Of a stretch of DNA of 13,369 nucleotides, positions 1 through 6,575 are shown piece after piece (the first letter of the stretch is position 1; every line of letters starts with the position of its first letter). The DNA is taken from the NCBI GenBank assembly GCA_017643965.1, contig JAEPMM010000041.1:1-13369 (forward strand), in the 5' to 3' direction. This DNA comes from Marinobacter sp. (GTDB taxonomy: Bacteria; Pseudomonadota; Gammaproteobacteria; Pseudomonadales; Oleiphilaceae). Below the pieces are notes generated by a model, which worked only from the letters and a program-made list of their open reading frames with translations, was not told the DNA's origin and did no database searches. Position numbers and translations under genes: made by a program.

Positions 1-765
1 GAATCGGTGGTGGTCCGTCAGACTGCCCAAACGGAGCAGGTGGCTACCGCGATGAATGAGATGAGCGCCACGGCGCAGAATGTTGCCGAGAGCGCCTCCC
101 GGGCCGAGGAGCTGGCGAAAGCCGCTGACGATGCCGCCGAAAACGGACAATCACCGATTGAACAGACCACCCAGACCATCGCTAAGCAGCTTGCCAACCG
201 CGAGCGCTCAGTGAGCTCAAGCACGTCACTCAAGAATGCGTCCGACAGCATTGGCAGTATTCTGTCGGTGATCGAAAACATTTCAGAGCAGACCAATCTG
301 CTGGCGCTGAATGCGGCGATCGAGGCTGCCAGAGCAGGCGAGCATGGCCGCGGGTTTGCGGTGGTTTCTGAAGAGGTGCGCAAGCTGGCAAGCCGGACTC
401 AGGATTCGGTCAAGGAAATCCAGGATCAGATCCAGTTTCTGCAGGAAGGGGTTCAGAGCGTAACGGCCGTGATCAACGATGGCAGCAGGCTCGCCGAGGA
501 AGCCAGCGGCACCATCCGTGAGACCGGAATGGCCATCAACGAATTGCGTGAGAGTGTCCGCTCCATTCGCGACACCAACATTGAAATGGCCAGCGCCGCG
601 GAGCAGCAGAGCCAGGTGTCAGAGGACATTAACCAGAGGCTTGAAACGATTCGGCAGATGGCGACCGTCAGCGATAAGAACGCAACCTCAACCAACAAGG
701 CGGCAGAAAACGTGAGATCCGTGGTGCAACAGTTAAAAACCCAACTGGACCACTATAGAACCTGA
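1..765 (+). CDS. Methyl-accepting chemotaxis protein, C-terminal part (5' partial)
   Basis: Cytoplasmic signalling domain of a chemoreceptor, which in this family forms a long antiparallel coiled coil that controls CheA through CheW. The frame is open from base 1, so the gene starts outside the window. The GTG at base 7 is an internal Val codon, not a start. The nearly invariant hairpin tip is visible from about base 286 (EQTNLLALNAAIEAARAGE, then GRGFAVVSEEVRKLA), flanked by Ala/Ser/Glu/Gln-rich heptads. No transmembrane or ligand-binding part is inside the window, so the stimulus is unknown. The first helix before the tip (about bases 157-230) carries Arg and Ser where relatives usually have hydrophobic heptad residues. 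This could be real divergence or a small local sequence problem. There is no CheB/CheR-binding pentapeptide at the C-terminus, which ends DHYRT. A hairpin follows 20 bp downstream. Confidence 0.95.
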   Translation, partial: ESVVVRQTAQTEQVATAMNEMSATAQNVAESASRAEELAKAADDAAENGQSPIEQTTQTIAKQLANRERSVSSSTSLKNASDSIGSILSVIENISEQTNLLALNAAIEAARAGEHGRGFAVVSEEVRKLASRTQDSVKEIQDQIQFLQEGVQSVTAVINDGSRLAEEASGTIRETGMAINELRESVRSIRDTNIEMASAAEQQSQVSEDINQRLETIRQMATVSDKNATSTNKAAENVRSVVQQLKTQLDHYRT

Positions 766-785
766 GCTCAGGTTTGCAATGAAGT

Positions 786-825
786 GCCTGCCGCGCGGCA
801 TTGCGGCGCGGTAGGCAGGCTGTTT
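786..825. terminator. Shared hairpin between convergent chemoreceptor and glsB-like genes
   Basis: Inverted repeat: GCCTG plus CCGCGC on the left (786-796) pairs with GCGCGG and CAGGC on the right (ending at 820), with a TAGG bulge. On the plus strand it is followed by TGTTTTC, a modest U-tract. It sits between two convergent genes and probably ends both transcripts, better for the plus strand. The bulge makes it weaker than a textbook terminator. Confidence 0.55.
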
Positions 826-1092
826 TCAGTGTGTAGAGCGCCGCTGAAACAGGTTCACGATCGCCAGCAATATCACCGCGCCGATCAATGACACAACAAA
901 GCTCATAACGCTGAGCCCTTCATTGATAGACCCCGCACCGAGCAGCGGGCCGATCAACCAGCCACCGATCAATGCGCCGACAATACCCACCACGACATTG
1001 AGAATGATTCCCTGCCGTTCGCTATTGCCCATGATGAGACTTGCTATCCAGCCGACAATGCCGCCCATGACAAGCCATATGATGATACCCAT
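826..1092 (-). CDS. GlsB/YeaQ/YmgE family small membrane protein
   Basis: An 88-residue, Gly-rich hydrophobic protein of the transglycosylase-associated (GlsB/YeaQ/YmgE) family, small inner-membrane proteins often linked to general stress. It starts MGIIIWLVMGGIVGWIAS and shows three hydrophobic segments: about residues 2-19, 28-50 with the motif GIVGALIGGWLIGPLLG, and 60-82. It ends in a basic tail (FQRRSTH). The frame is open 46 codons further upstream, but that extension is polar and unlike the family. The ATG at 1092 has a strong ribosome site, GGAGGA at 1101-1106, which decides the start. It converges with the chemoreceptor gene and diverges from the malate:quinone oxidoreductase gene. 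The biochemical function of this family is not established. Confidence 0.9.
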   Translation of the reverse strand: MGIIIWLVMGGIVGWIASLIMGNSERQGIILNVVVGIVGALIGGWLIGPLLGAGSINEGLSVMSFVVSLIGAVILLAIVNLFQRRSTH

Positions 1093-1307
1093 AAAGGTTT
1101 CCTCCAGATCCGTTCGACGGACCCTGCGCCAATAACCCAAGGATACGGCTTGCGTTATTATGGCACCGTGCGTTACCGCACCGTGGCCTACCGCCGTTGG
1201 CCATCCGGTGCCCGGGTATTGTCGGGGCATGCGGTAAGCGTGGTAACGTTAAGATCGTATAGCGGTCGCACTCACTTCAGACAAACAGGCAAGGGCGAGC
1301 ACACCTT
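1093..1307. promoter_or_regulatory. Divergent intergenic region glsB-like / mqo
   Basis: A 215-bp gap between two divergent genes must hold both promoters. I see no strong sigma-70 pair. The best plus-strand candidate is TTGTCG at 1219-1224 with a poor TAACGT at 1244-1249, and this is weak. A repeated GCACCGTG / GCACCGTGG / GCGTTACCGC composition lies at about 1160-1185, but I cannot assign it to a regulator. Confidence 0.25.
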
Positions 1308-2774
1308 ATGAACGTTACCATCATCGGCGCAGGGATCATGGGCACCACATTTGCCATATTGGCAAAAGAACTGGCCCCCCAACTGGACGTCACCATCCTG
1401 GAGCGGCTGGGCAGCGCCGGGGCAGGGAACTCGTGGGCTTTCAATAACGCAGGTACCGGGCACGAAGCGAACTGCGAGCTGAATTACACGCCGGTGGATG
1501 AAGAAGTCATTTCCGTTGAGAAGGCGCTGAAAATTCACGCCCAGTTCAACGTTGCCAAGCAGTTCTGGGCGTACTTGCTGGCAAAGGGCGCCATCGAGGA
1601 CCCGAAAACGTTTATCAATCAAACCAAGCACTGCACCATTGTGTCCGAATCCGCCATCGAAGAACTGCGATTACGCTTCAAGGAAATGTCGGCGCACCAT
1701 TTTTTCGAGCACATGCAGTACTCCGAGGACTTTGACCAGATCAGATCCTGGATTCCTTTCACGATGCAGGATCGCCCCCGCCACGAAAAAATGGCCGCTA
1801 CCGTCATTGAAACCGGCACCGATGTGAACTTCGGGTCGCTCACTGAACAGATGGCGGCTCATGCCGAGAAAGACCTCAGGGTCATTTTCGAGTACAACAC
1901 CCACGTAAAGCGTGTTCATAGAAGCCCGACCGGGCGCTGGGTCGTGGAGGCCGAGAGTGGCGGTGTTGGGGTTCAGCACCGGGCCGATATGCTCTTCGTG
2001 GGTGCCGGCGGCGGCGCATTTCCGCTGCTGAAGAAAAGCCATTTGCCGTTCCGCAGCCGGTTCGCGGGTTTTCCGGTGGGCGGCCGTTTTCTGCAGGCGC
2101 CGATCAGCGAAGAGCAGGCGGTGGATTACCGGGCAAAAACCTATGGTAAAGCGAAAGTGGGCGCCCCGCCCATGTCGGTACCGCACCTTGACCTGCGGGT
2201 GGTCGACGGCAAGCACTACCTGCTGTTCGGGCCTTTTGCGTCGTTCAAGCCGGTGCTGGAGAAAGGTCGCGGTGTGCTGGACTACGTTCGCGCGATCCGC
2301 TTGCACGACCTCCCGGGCATGGTGAATGTGGCCCTGGAGCATTTTCCTCTGGTCAAGTATCTGGTGTCAGAGACGTTCAAAGGCAAACAGAGCATGTTTG
2401 ATGAGCTGGAGAACTTCGCCCCTGGGTTGAGCACAAAGTTCGACTGGAGGCCGATCGAGGCCGGCCAGCGCGTGCAGATCATCAAAGACGGGGATCTCCA
2501 GATGGGTACGGAAATCCTGGTTTCCACGGACAAGACCTACGGCACATTGCTGGGAGCATCGCCGGGCGCCTCGGTGTCGCCTGAGGTTATGCTGCGGTGT
2601 CTCGAACAGATGTTGCCGGCGATGTGCGCCTCAGACAGCGCGCAGGCAAAGAGAAAAGAGATCTTCCCTGAGGACGATCTGGAAACGCTGACGCAGAACG
2701 CTGACCGGTATCGGGAGATTCGTGATGCGGTCAACCAGCGCCTTGGAATAAAGGGGACCACGCGGAACGGCTGA
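1308..2774 (+). CDS. mqo: Malate:quinone oxidoreductase
   Basis: FAD-dependent peripheral membrane enzyme that oxidises malate to oxaloacetate and passes electrons to quinone, replacing or supplementing NAD-linked malate dehydrogenase. It is 488 residues, the usual family length. A Rossmann FAD-binding start (VTIIGAGIMGTT, residues 3-14) is followed by family motifs: NNAGTGH at 46-52, CELNYTP at 56-62, FWAYL at 86-90, GTDVNFG at 170-176, GAPPMSVPHLDLRV at 285-298, LLFGPFASF at 305-313 and LLGASPGAS at 414-422. The first part of the tip after NNAGTGH and the stretch at 105-160 are more divergent than in the E. coli or Pseudomonas enzymes as I recall them. The ATG at 1308 has a modest ribosome site (AAGGGCGAG, 1291-1299). 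It ends 13 bp before the convergent porin gene, with no obvious terminator between them. Confidence 0.92.
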   Translation: MNVTIIGAGIMGTTFAILAKELAPQLDVTILERLGSAGAGNSWAFNNAGTGHEANCELNYTPVDEEVISVEKALKIHAQFNVAKQFWAYLLAKGAIEDPKTFINQTKHCTIVSESAIEELRLRFKEMSAHHFFEHMQYSEDFDQIRSWIPFTMQDRPRHEKMAATVIETGTDVNFGSLTEQMAAHAEKDLRVIFEYNTHVKRVHRSPTGRWVVEAESGGVGVQHRADMLFVGAGGGAFPLLKKSHLPFRSRFAGFPVGGRFLQAPISEEQAVDYRAKTYGKAKVGAPPMSVPHLDLRVVDGKHYLLFGPFASFKPVLEKGRGVLDYVRAIRLHDLPGMVNVALEHFPLVKYLVSETFKGKQSMFDELENFAPGLSTKFDWRPIEAGQRVQIIKDGDLQMGTEILVSTDKTYGTLLGASPGASVSPEVMLRCLEQMLPAMCASDSAQAKRKEIFPEDDLETLTQNADRYREIRDAVNQRLGIKGTTRNG

Positions 2775-2787
2775 TCCCCGTAGAACG

Positions 2788-3990
2788 TCAGAAGGTTGCG
2801 CCCAGCGTCAGCCACAACTTGTCGGTATCCACTTTACCCGCTGCGCTGTCGCCGGCGGCGTGCGTGGCGTACTTGATACCGGCGGAGTAATGAGTCGCAA
2901 AACCTCGGTTATAAGCCAGGTTCCATTCGTCACCCAGGTCGTCGACCGCTGCTGACGACTCGTCTGCGCTGTAATCGTGATACGCCACCGCCCATTTGCC
3001 CCCGGCGAGTGGTCCGCTGACCGTCAGTGAGGCATCTTGCAGCCCTTCAGGCGGTGTAGCGAGGAACTGGTCAGCCCAGCCGTTGTGGGCGTGCAAGGTG
3101 GCCAGCGGCGTGGAGAAGCCGTAGACGCCATCGTCGGAACCGAGCACCTCATAGACGAGGGCAACGGTAATGCTCTGAACGGCAACGCCAGCTTCAATCT
3201 TGTAGTAATCTGCTTCAAAATCACTGGTAGCGGCTTCCGATTCCTGGGTGGCGTATTCCAGCGCGTAAATCAGGTCAACGTCGCTCACGCCGTATTTTCC
3301 GGCGTAGCGCAGGCCGTAGGTGTCCAGGGAGTTATCCGCACCTTCATCCACTTCCAGCAAATAGGCATAGCCGCTCAATTTGCCCAGCGGAGTCTGGTAG
3401 CCGACGTTCAGCAAATGATCCTTGCTGGCAAGATCGCCAGTTTCCGCGAAAATCCGATTGCGCTGGTTCAGAAAAGCGTAATCCACACTCAGGTCAGCGA
3501 CCGGGGCGTAGGTCAGGCGCAACGCATCGAAGGTCTGTCGATCCTGGCGCCATCCAACGTGCCCCACGAACCGATGGTTTTCGAAGGTGATGACCTGGCG
3601 ACCGAGCTTGGCGGTCACGTCGTCCCGGGTGTACTGCAGATAGGCTTGATCCACTTCCGTTGTTTCAGGGTCTGCGATGACTGAATAGTTGGGGTTTTTC
3701 CGCAGCGTATCGTTGTAATCATCCAGGCCTGCAACGGTGCGCGAGTCCTCAAACTCCAGCAGCCCCGAAAGGCCGTGATAGCTGCCGGTTCTGTAACCCA
3801 AGCGGGTCCGAACGGTCAGTGCGTCAGCGTCTTTAAGTGCATTGTCCTGCTCAACAGATTCGTATCGCAGGCGGATATCGCCGGAAACGACGCCACTGCT
3901 CAACGCATCGTGAAAGGTGTGATCCTCGGCCGTAACGGTCGTTGACAGCAGGAGAGAGCCGCCCAGCAGCCACACAGAGTGCTTTTTCAT
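2788..3990 (-). CDS. Alginate-export-like outer-membrane beta-barrel protein
   Basis: A 400-residue protein with a clear signal peptide (MKKHSVWLLGGSLLLSTTVTA, cleavage expected before EDHTF). The mature part alternates polar and hydrophobic residues as in beta-strands, for example SGDIRLRYESVEQ, DALTVRTRLGYRTG and KLGRQVITFENHRFVGHVGW. It ends in phenylalanine (LTLGATF), the usual last residue recognised by the barrel assembly machinery. The sequence resembles the alginate-export family porins common in Marinobacter and Pseudomonas, so it is probably a passive outer-membrane channel. The name does not mean that alginate is the substrate. The frame is open up to 4218, but the signal peptide and the ribosome site (GAGGAA, about 7 bp before the ATG) fix the start at 3990. 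It converges with mqo, and a terminator-like hairpin lies about 100 bp upstream in its leader. Confidence 0.85.
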   Translation of the reverse strand: MKKHSVWLLGGSLLLSTTVTAEDHTFHDALSSGVVSGDIRLRYESVEQDNALKDADALTVRTRLGYRTGSYHGLSGLLEFEDSRTVAGLDDYNDTLRKNPNYSVIADPETTEVDQAYLQYTRDDVTAKLGRQVITFENHRFVGHVGWRQDRQTFDALRLTYAPVADLSVDYAFLNQRNRIFAETGDLASKDHLLNVGYQTPLGKLSGYAYLLEVDEGADNSLDTYGLRYAGKYGVSDVDLIYALEYATQESEAATSDFEADYYKIEAGVAVQSITVALVYEVLGSDDGVYGFSTPLATLHAHNGWADQFLATPPEGLQDASLTVSGPLAGGKWAVAYHDYSADESSAAVDDLGDEWNLAYNRGFATHYSAGIKYATHAAGDSAAGKVDTDKLWLTLGATF

Positions 3991-4093
3991 GATTATTCCT
4001 CGTTGTCCATAGAGTTTTCGGGATAAAACTGTGGTCTCCGAGCGGTAAGAACCTCTCAGCACTGTGCCGGGGCCCGATTTTTCTTGTAGGCAT

Positions 4094-4138
4094 AAAAAAA
4101 CGCCCATCGATCGGGCGTTACCCCAATCGATGAGCGTC
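4094..4138 (-). terminator. Strong intrinsic terminator upstream of the porin gene
   Basis: Read on the minus strand, GACGCTCATCGAT (4138-4126) can pair with ATCGATGGGCGTT (4111-4099) as a 13-bp stem with two G-U pairs, followed by seven T residues (4100-4094). A shorter alternative, ACGCCC (4118-4113) with GGGCGT (4105-4100) and a 7-nt loop, ends in the same T-tract. Both forms are good rho-independent terminators. Nothing protein-coding precedes it on this strand, so it ends either a small RNA or a prematurely stopped porin leader. Confidence 0.75.
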
Positions 4139-4191
4139 TTTGCTCTGTATGACCAGCGATCCGCGAAAGGGAAGAGCTTCCTCAGGCGGCA
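4094..4191 (-). ncRNA. Candidate small RNA (or attenuated porin leader), about 100 nt
   Basis: Inferred transcript between a sigma-54-like promoter (start expected near 4191) and the intrinsic terminator at 4094-4138. It contains a short GGAA-GCTC-TTCC hairpin near its 5' end and a GCGGATCGCTGGTC segment before the terminator stem. It has no convincing reading frame with a ribosome site. It lacks the A-rich repeats of CrcZ-type RNAs and has too few GGA loops for an RsmZ-type RNA, so I do not assign it to a known class. The alternative is that this is the leader of the porin mRNA and the hairpin controls read-through. Confidence 0.3.
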
Positions 4192-4200
4192 GTCCAGTGT

Positions 4201-4218
4201 AAGCAGATATCGCGCCAA
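4201..4218 (-). promoter_or_regulatory. Sigma-54-like (-24/-12) promoter
   Basis: The minus strand reads TTGGCGCGATATCTGCTT, close to the sigma-54 consensus TTGGCACG-N4-TTGCT. The GG (4216-4215) and GC (4204-4203) are separated by exactly 10 bases, as required. The deviations are G for A after TGGC and C for T before TGC. A transcript would start about 12 bases after the GC. An imperfect inverted repeat at 4344-4370 lies about 165 bp upstream, a normal distance for an enhancer-binding protein. Confidence 0.4.
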
Positions 4219-4264
4219 CCCAGGGTTTTTGTCTCTAACATGATGAATTTAGGAAGAAGTTCAT

Positions 4265-4292
4265 TTGACCGGCTTACGGTCGGCCATATATT
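4265..4292 (+). promoter_or_regulatory. Sigma-70 promoter reading toward the ACT/selO genes
   Basis: TTGACC at 4265-4270 (5 of 6 consensus bases) and TATATT at 4287-4292 (5 of 6) with a 16-bp spacer. A short inverted repeat GACCG-gctta-CGGTC (4267-4281) covers the -35 end and the spacer and could be an operator. A transcript would carry a leader of about 170 nt before the ATG at 4471. A second, weaker candidate (TTGGAT 4417-4422, TTAATA or TAATAC near 4440) lies nearer that gene. Confidence 0.45.
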
Positions 4293-4343
4293 GATGCGCA
4301 GGTTGGGTACACGAATTCGGTTAGATAACTTGCCCGTGCACCG

Positions 4344-4370
4344 TTGAGGATCATGACGGCAGGATCTCAA
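4344..4370. repeat. Imperfect inverted repeat TTGAGGATC-N10-GATCTCAA
   Basis: The arms TTGAGGATC (4344-4352) and GATCTCAA (4363-4370) differ by one missing base. It could be a regulator site, either an upstream activator site for the sigma-54-like promoter or an element in the leader of the plus-strand transcript. The rest of 3991-4470 holds the promoters and terminator listed separately, and no supported gene. Confidence 0.3.
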
Positions 4371-4470
4371 TCCGTCTCACCATCGGTCGCGTGGCAGGGT
4401 GAGCATGAAGAATCACTTGGATTTGCTGTATGCTTTCGTTAATACCATTCGGCTAAAAGGGTAGTCAGCG

Positions 4471-4881
4471 ATGAACCGAACGCAGTTTCTTCAGGATTTG
4501 ATCACGCAACTCTCGCCAAGGCTGGACTCGACAACCTACGTCTACTGCACCGTGCCACGCGCAAAGTACGGCGAACTGGATAAGCTGAAGCCGATTGTCA
4601 GCATCGCCGAACTGGAAGGTCTGACTCTGGTGATTCCGCTGGAGCAGGCCAAAGCCGAGGGCCTGGATTACTACAGGATTTTCCGCCGCATCACCCTTGA
4701 GGGCCACTCCAGTCTCGAAGCCTTGGGGCTGACCTCCGTGGTGACCAGCCTGCTGGCCGAACGCGGCATCACCACCAACGTCATCGCGGGGTTCTATCAC
4801 GACCACATATTCGTGCCCAGCGATCGAACGGATGAAGCCATGGAGGCACTGAAGGACCTTGCCAGCAAACCCAATGGTTAA
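4471..4881 (+). CDS. ACT-domain protein (COG3602-like)
   Basis: A 136-residue stand-alone ACT-domain protein of the uncharacterised COG3602 type. ACT domains usually bind small ligands such as amino acids. The sequence shows the expected betaalphabeta pattern: a first strand (TYVYCTVPR, about 22-30), the core EGLTLVIPLEQAKAEGL (about 50-66), a strand RRITLEGHSSLEALGLT (about 72-88), and the final half GITTNVIAGFYHDHIFVP (about 98-115). No catalytic domain is attached, and the ligand and partner are unknown. The ATG at 4471 follows AAAAGGG (4455-4461). Its last codons overlap the start of the selO gene by 8 bp, so the two are probably co-transcribed and translationally coupled. Confidence 0.85.
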   Translation: MNRTQFLQDLITQLSPRLDSTTYVYCTVPRAKYGELDKLKPIVSIAELEGLTLVIPLEQAKAEGLDYYRIFRRITLEGHSSLEALGLTSVVTSLLAERGITTNVIAGFYHDHIFVPSDRTDEAMEALKDLASKPNG

Positions 4882-6565
4882 CACTGTCGCGACCCTCGAC
4901 GTTCTCGCAACCCTGGCAGACTATTCCCTCATGGACACGCTCAACTGCGATCCGGAGGGGAAAGCCGACGGGGCCGACCATGCGCCACGGCAGGTCTTCT
5001 CGGGCCACTATGTTCCGGTGAATCCCACGCCCATCGAAAACCCGGAATACGTCGCGCACGGTAAAGATCTGTTTCGCGAACTGGGCTTCGCCGACAGCAT
5101 GGCGCAGTCCGGCGACTTCGTCCGGATGTTCTCCGGCGACTTATCTCGGGTTCCAGAGCCTCTCCGTAACGTCGGGTGGGCGTGCGGCTACGCTCTATCC
5201 ATCTACGGCAACGAATTCTACCGGCAATGCCCGTTCCAGACCGGCAACGGCTACGGTGATGGTCGCGCTATTTCGGTGCTCGAGGCTGTCATCAATGGGC
5301 GGCGCTGGGAAATGCAGTTAAAAGGGGCAGGGCGCACACCCTACTGCCGAGGCGCGGACGGCCGGGCCGTTTTGAGGTCCAGTGTGCGGGAGTTTTTGGC
5401 CCAGGAGCATATGCACGCACTCGGCGTACCTACGTCACGGTCCCTGAGTCTTTACGTATCAAAGACCGAACAAGTCAGGCGACCGTGGTATTCGGAGGGT
5501 TCACGCTCAATAGATCCCGATATCCTAGTATCCGAACCCGTTGCCATCTCGACCCGAGTTGCGCCGTCGTTCATTCGGGTCGGGCAGCTCGAGCTCTTTG
5601 GTCGTCGGGCCCGAAAGCAGGAACATCCGCTGGCGATGGAGGAGCTCGAGAAGATCGTCTTGCACCTGATCGATCGTGAGTATGGTGACGTCATCGACCA
5701 GTCACTGGCTACCGCCGAAAAAGTGGTGTTGCTGGCACGTGAATTCCGCAGCCGACTGACGTCACTGGTGGCGAACTGGATCCGCGTAGGCTACTGCCAG
5801 GGCAACTTTAACAGCGACAACTGTGCAGCCGGCGGCTTCACCCTCGACTACGGACCCTTCGGGTTCTGCGATGTGCTTGATCCGCAGTTCCAACCCTGGA
5901 CGGGTGGCGGGCATCATTTCGCCTTCCTCAATCAACCGGCGGCGGCCGAACGCAACTTCCACTCGTTCTGTTCGGCGGTCCGGCCATTACTGATAGAGCA
6001 TCAGGAGTTTTTGCGGCAGCTGGAGGGGATTCAGAGTGAATTCCCGCAGGTGATGCAGTTGCAAATGGAGACGATGTGGGCGGCCAAGCTTGGGCTTGAT
6101 GCGTTTGACGAGGCTTTGTTCCGTGAGCTGGCACAGCTGATGATGCAAACACCCGTGGATTACACCATGTTCTTTCGGGAACTCTCGTCGGTGCCAGATG
6201 ACATTGAGCCACTCAGGAAGAGCTTCTATGAAAGTAAGGCCTGTGTCGCTGAACCCGAAAGCCTGGACAAACGCTGGGCAGCGTGGCTCACACGCTGGCA
6301 ATCGCTCACGCGACCTGGAACGCGTGAGGAGCTTTCCAGCCAGATGAAGCTGATCAATCCGAAGTTCAGTTTGAGGGAGTGGTTCGTTGTTCCTGATTAT
6401 CAGGAAGCGTCAGCGGGAAATTACGCCCTGCTGCGAGAACTGCAGGATGTTATGACGCGGCCATACGCCGAGCAATCGGAGGAGGTAGAGAAGAAATACT
6501 ACAGGCTAAAGCCGCCGGAGCTCTTTGAGGTTGGTGGGTCTTCTCACTATAGCTGTTCGTCGTGA
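4874..6565 (+). CDS. selO: SelO/YdiU-family protein adenylyltransferase (pseudokinase fold)
   Basis: SelO-family enzymes use a kinase-like fold with flipped ATP to attach AMP to Ser, Thr or Tyr of proteins, a role tied to redox stress. Visible motifs are QTGNGYGDGRA (122-132), the ATP-binding lysine in MQLKGAGRTPYCR (K150), DGRAVLRSSVREFL (162-175), the active-site pair D315-N316, the metal-binding D325 in LDYGPFGF, and the C-terminal KPPELFEVGG ending SCSS. Cysteine 561, third from the end, occupies the place of selenocysteine in eukaryotic SelO. At about 563 residues it is longer than E. coli YdiU (about 480), and QGNFNSDNCAAGG replaces the usual HGVxNTDNMS, so it belongs to a divergent branch. 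I chose ATG 4874, inside the end of the ACT gene. A TTG at 4859 and an ATG at 4931 are alternatives. Confidence 0.9.
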   Translation: MVNTVATLDVLATLADYSLMDTLNCDPEGKADGADHAPRQVFSGHYVPVNPTPIENPEYVAHGKDLFRELGFADSMAQSGDFVRMFSGDLSRVPEPLRNVGWACGYALSIYGNEFYRQCPFQTGNGYGDGRAISVLEAVINGRRWEMQLKGAGRTPYCRGADGRAVLRSSVREFLAQEHMHALGVPTSRSLSLYVSKTEQVRRPWYSEGSRSIDPDILVSEPVAISTRVAPSFIRVGQLELFGRRARKQEHPLAMEELEKIVLHLIDREYGDVIDQSLATAEKVVLLAREFRSRLTSLVANWIRVGYCQGNFNSDNCAAGGFTLDYGPFGFCDVLDPQFQPWTGGGHHFAFLNQPAAAERNFHSFCSAVRPLLIEHQEFLRQLEGIQSEFPQVMQLQMETMWAAKLGLDAFDEALFRELAQLMMQTPVDYTMFFRELSSVPDDIEPLRKSFYESKACVAEPESLDKRWAAWLTRWQSLTRPGTREELSSQMKLINPKFSLREWFVVPDYQEASAGNYALLRELQDVMTRPYAEQSEEVEKKYYRLKPPELFEVGGSSHYSCSS

Positions 6566-6575
6566 TAGGGATGAT

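Noticed and set aside
1093..1230. N-terminal extension of the GlsB-like frame to 1230
   Set aside because: The residues are polar and unlike the family, and GGAGGA at 1101-1106 points to ATG 1092.
1671..2342. Long minus-strand open frame inside mqo (223 codons)
   Set aside because: It is a composition-driven shadow of the mqo reading frame, with His/Arg-rich nonsense sequence and no family features.
3037..3684. Long plus-strand open frame inside the porin gene (215 codons)
   Set aside because: It is antisense to a well-supported outer-membrane protein and has no ribosome site or recognisable motifs.
3991..4218. N-terminal extension of the porin frame to 4218
   Set aside because: The extension runs through the terminator hairpin and ends just before a clear signal peptide and ribosome site at 3990, so it is untranslated leader.
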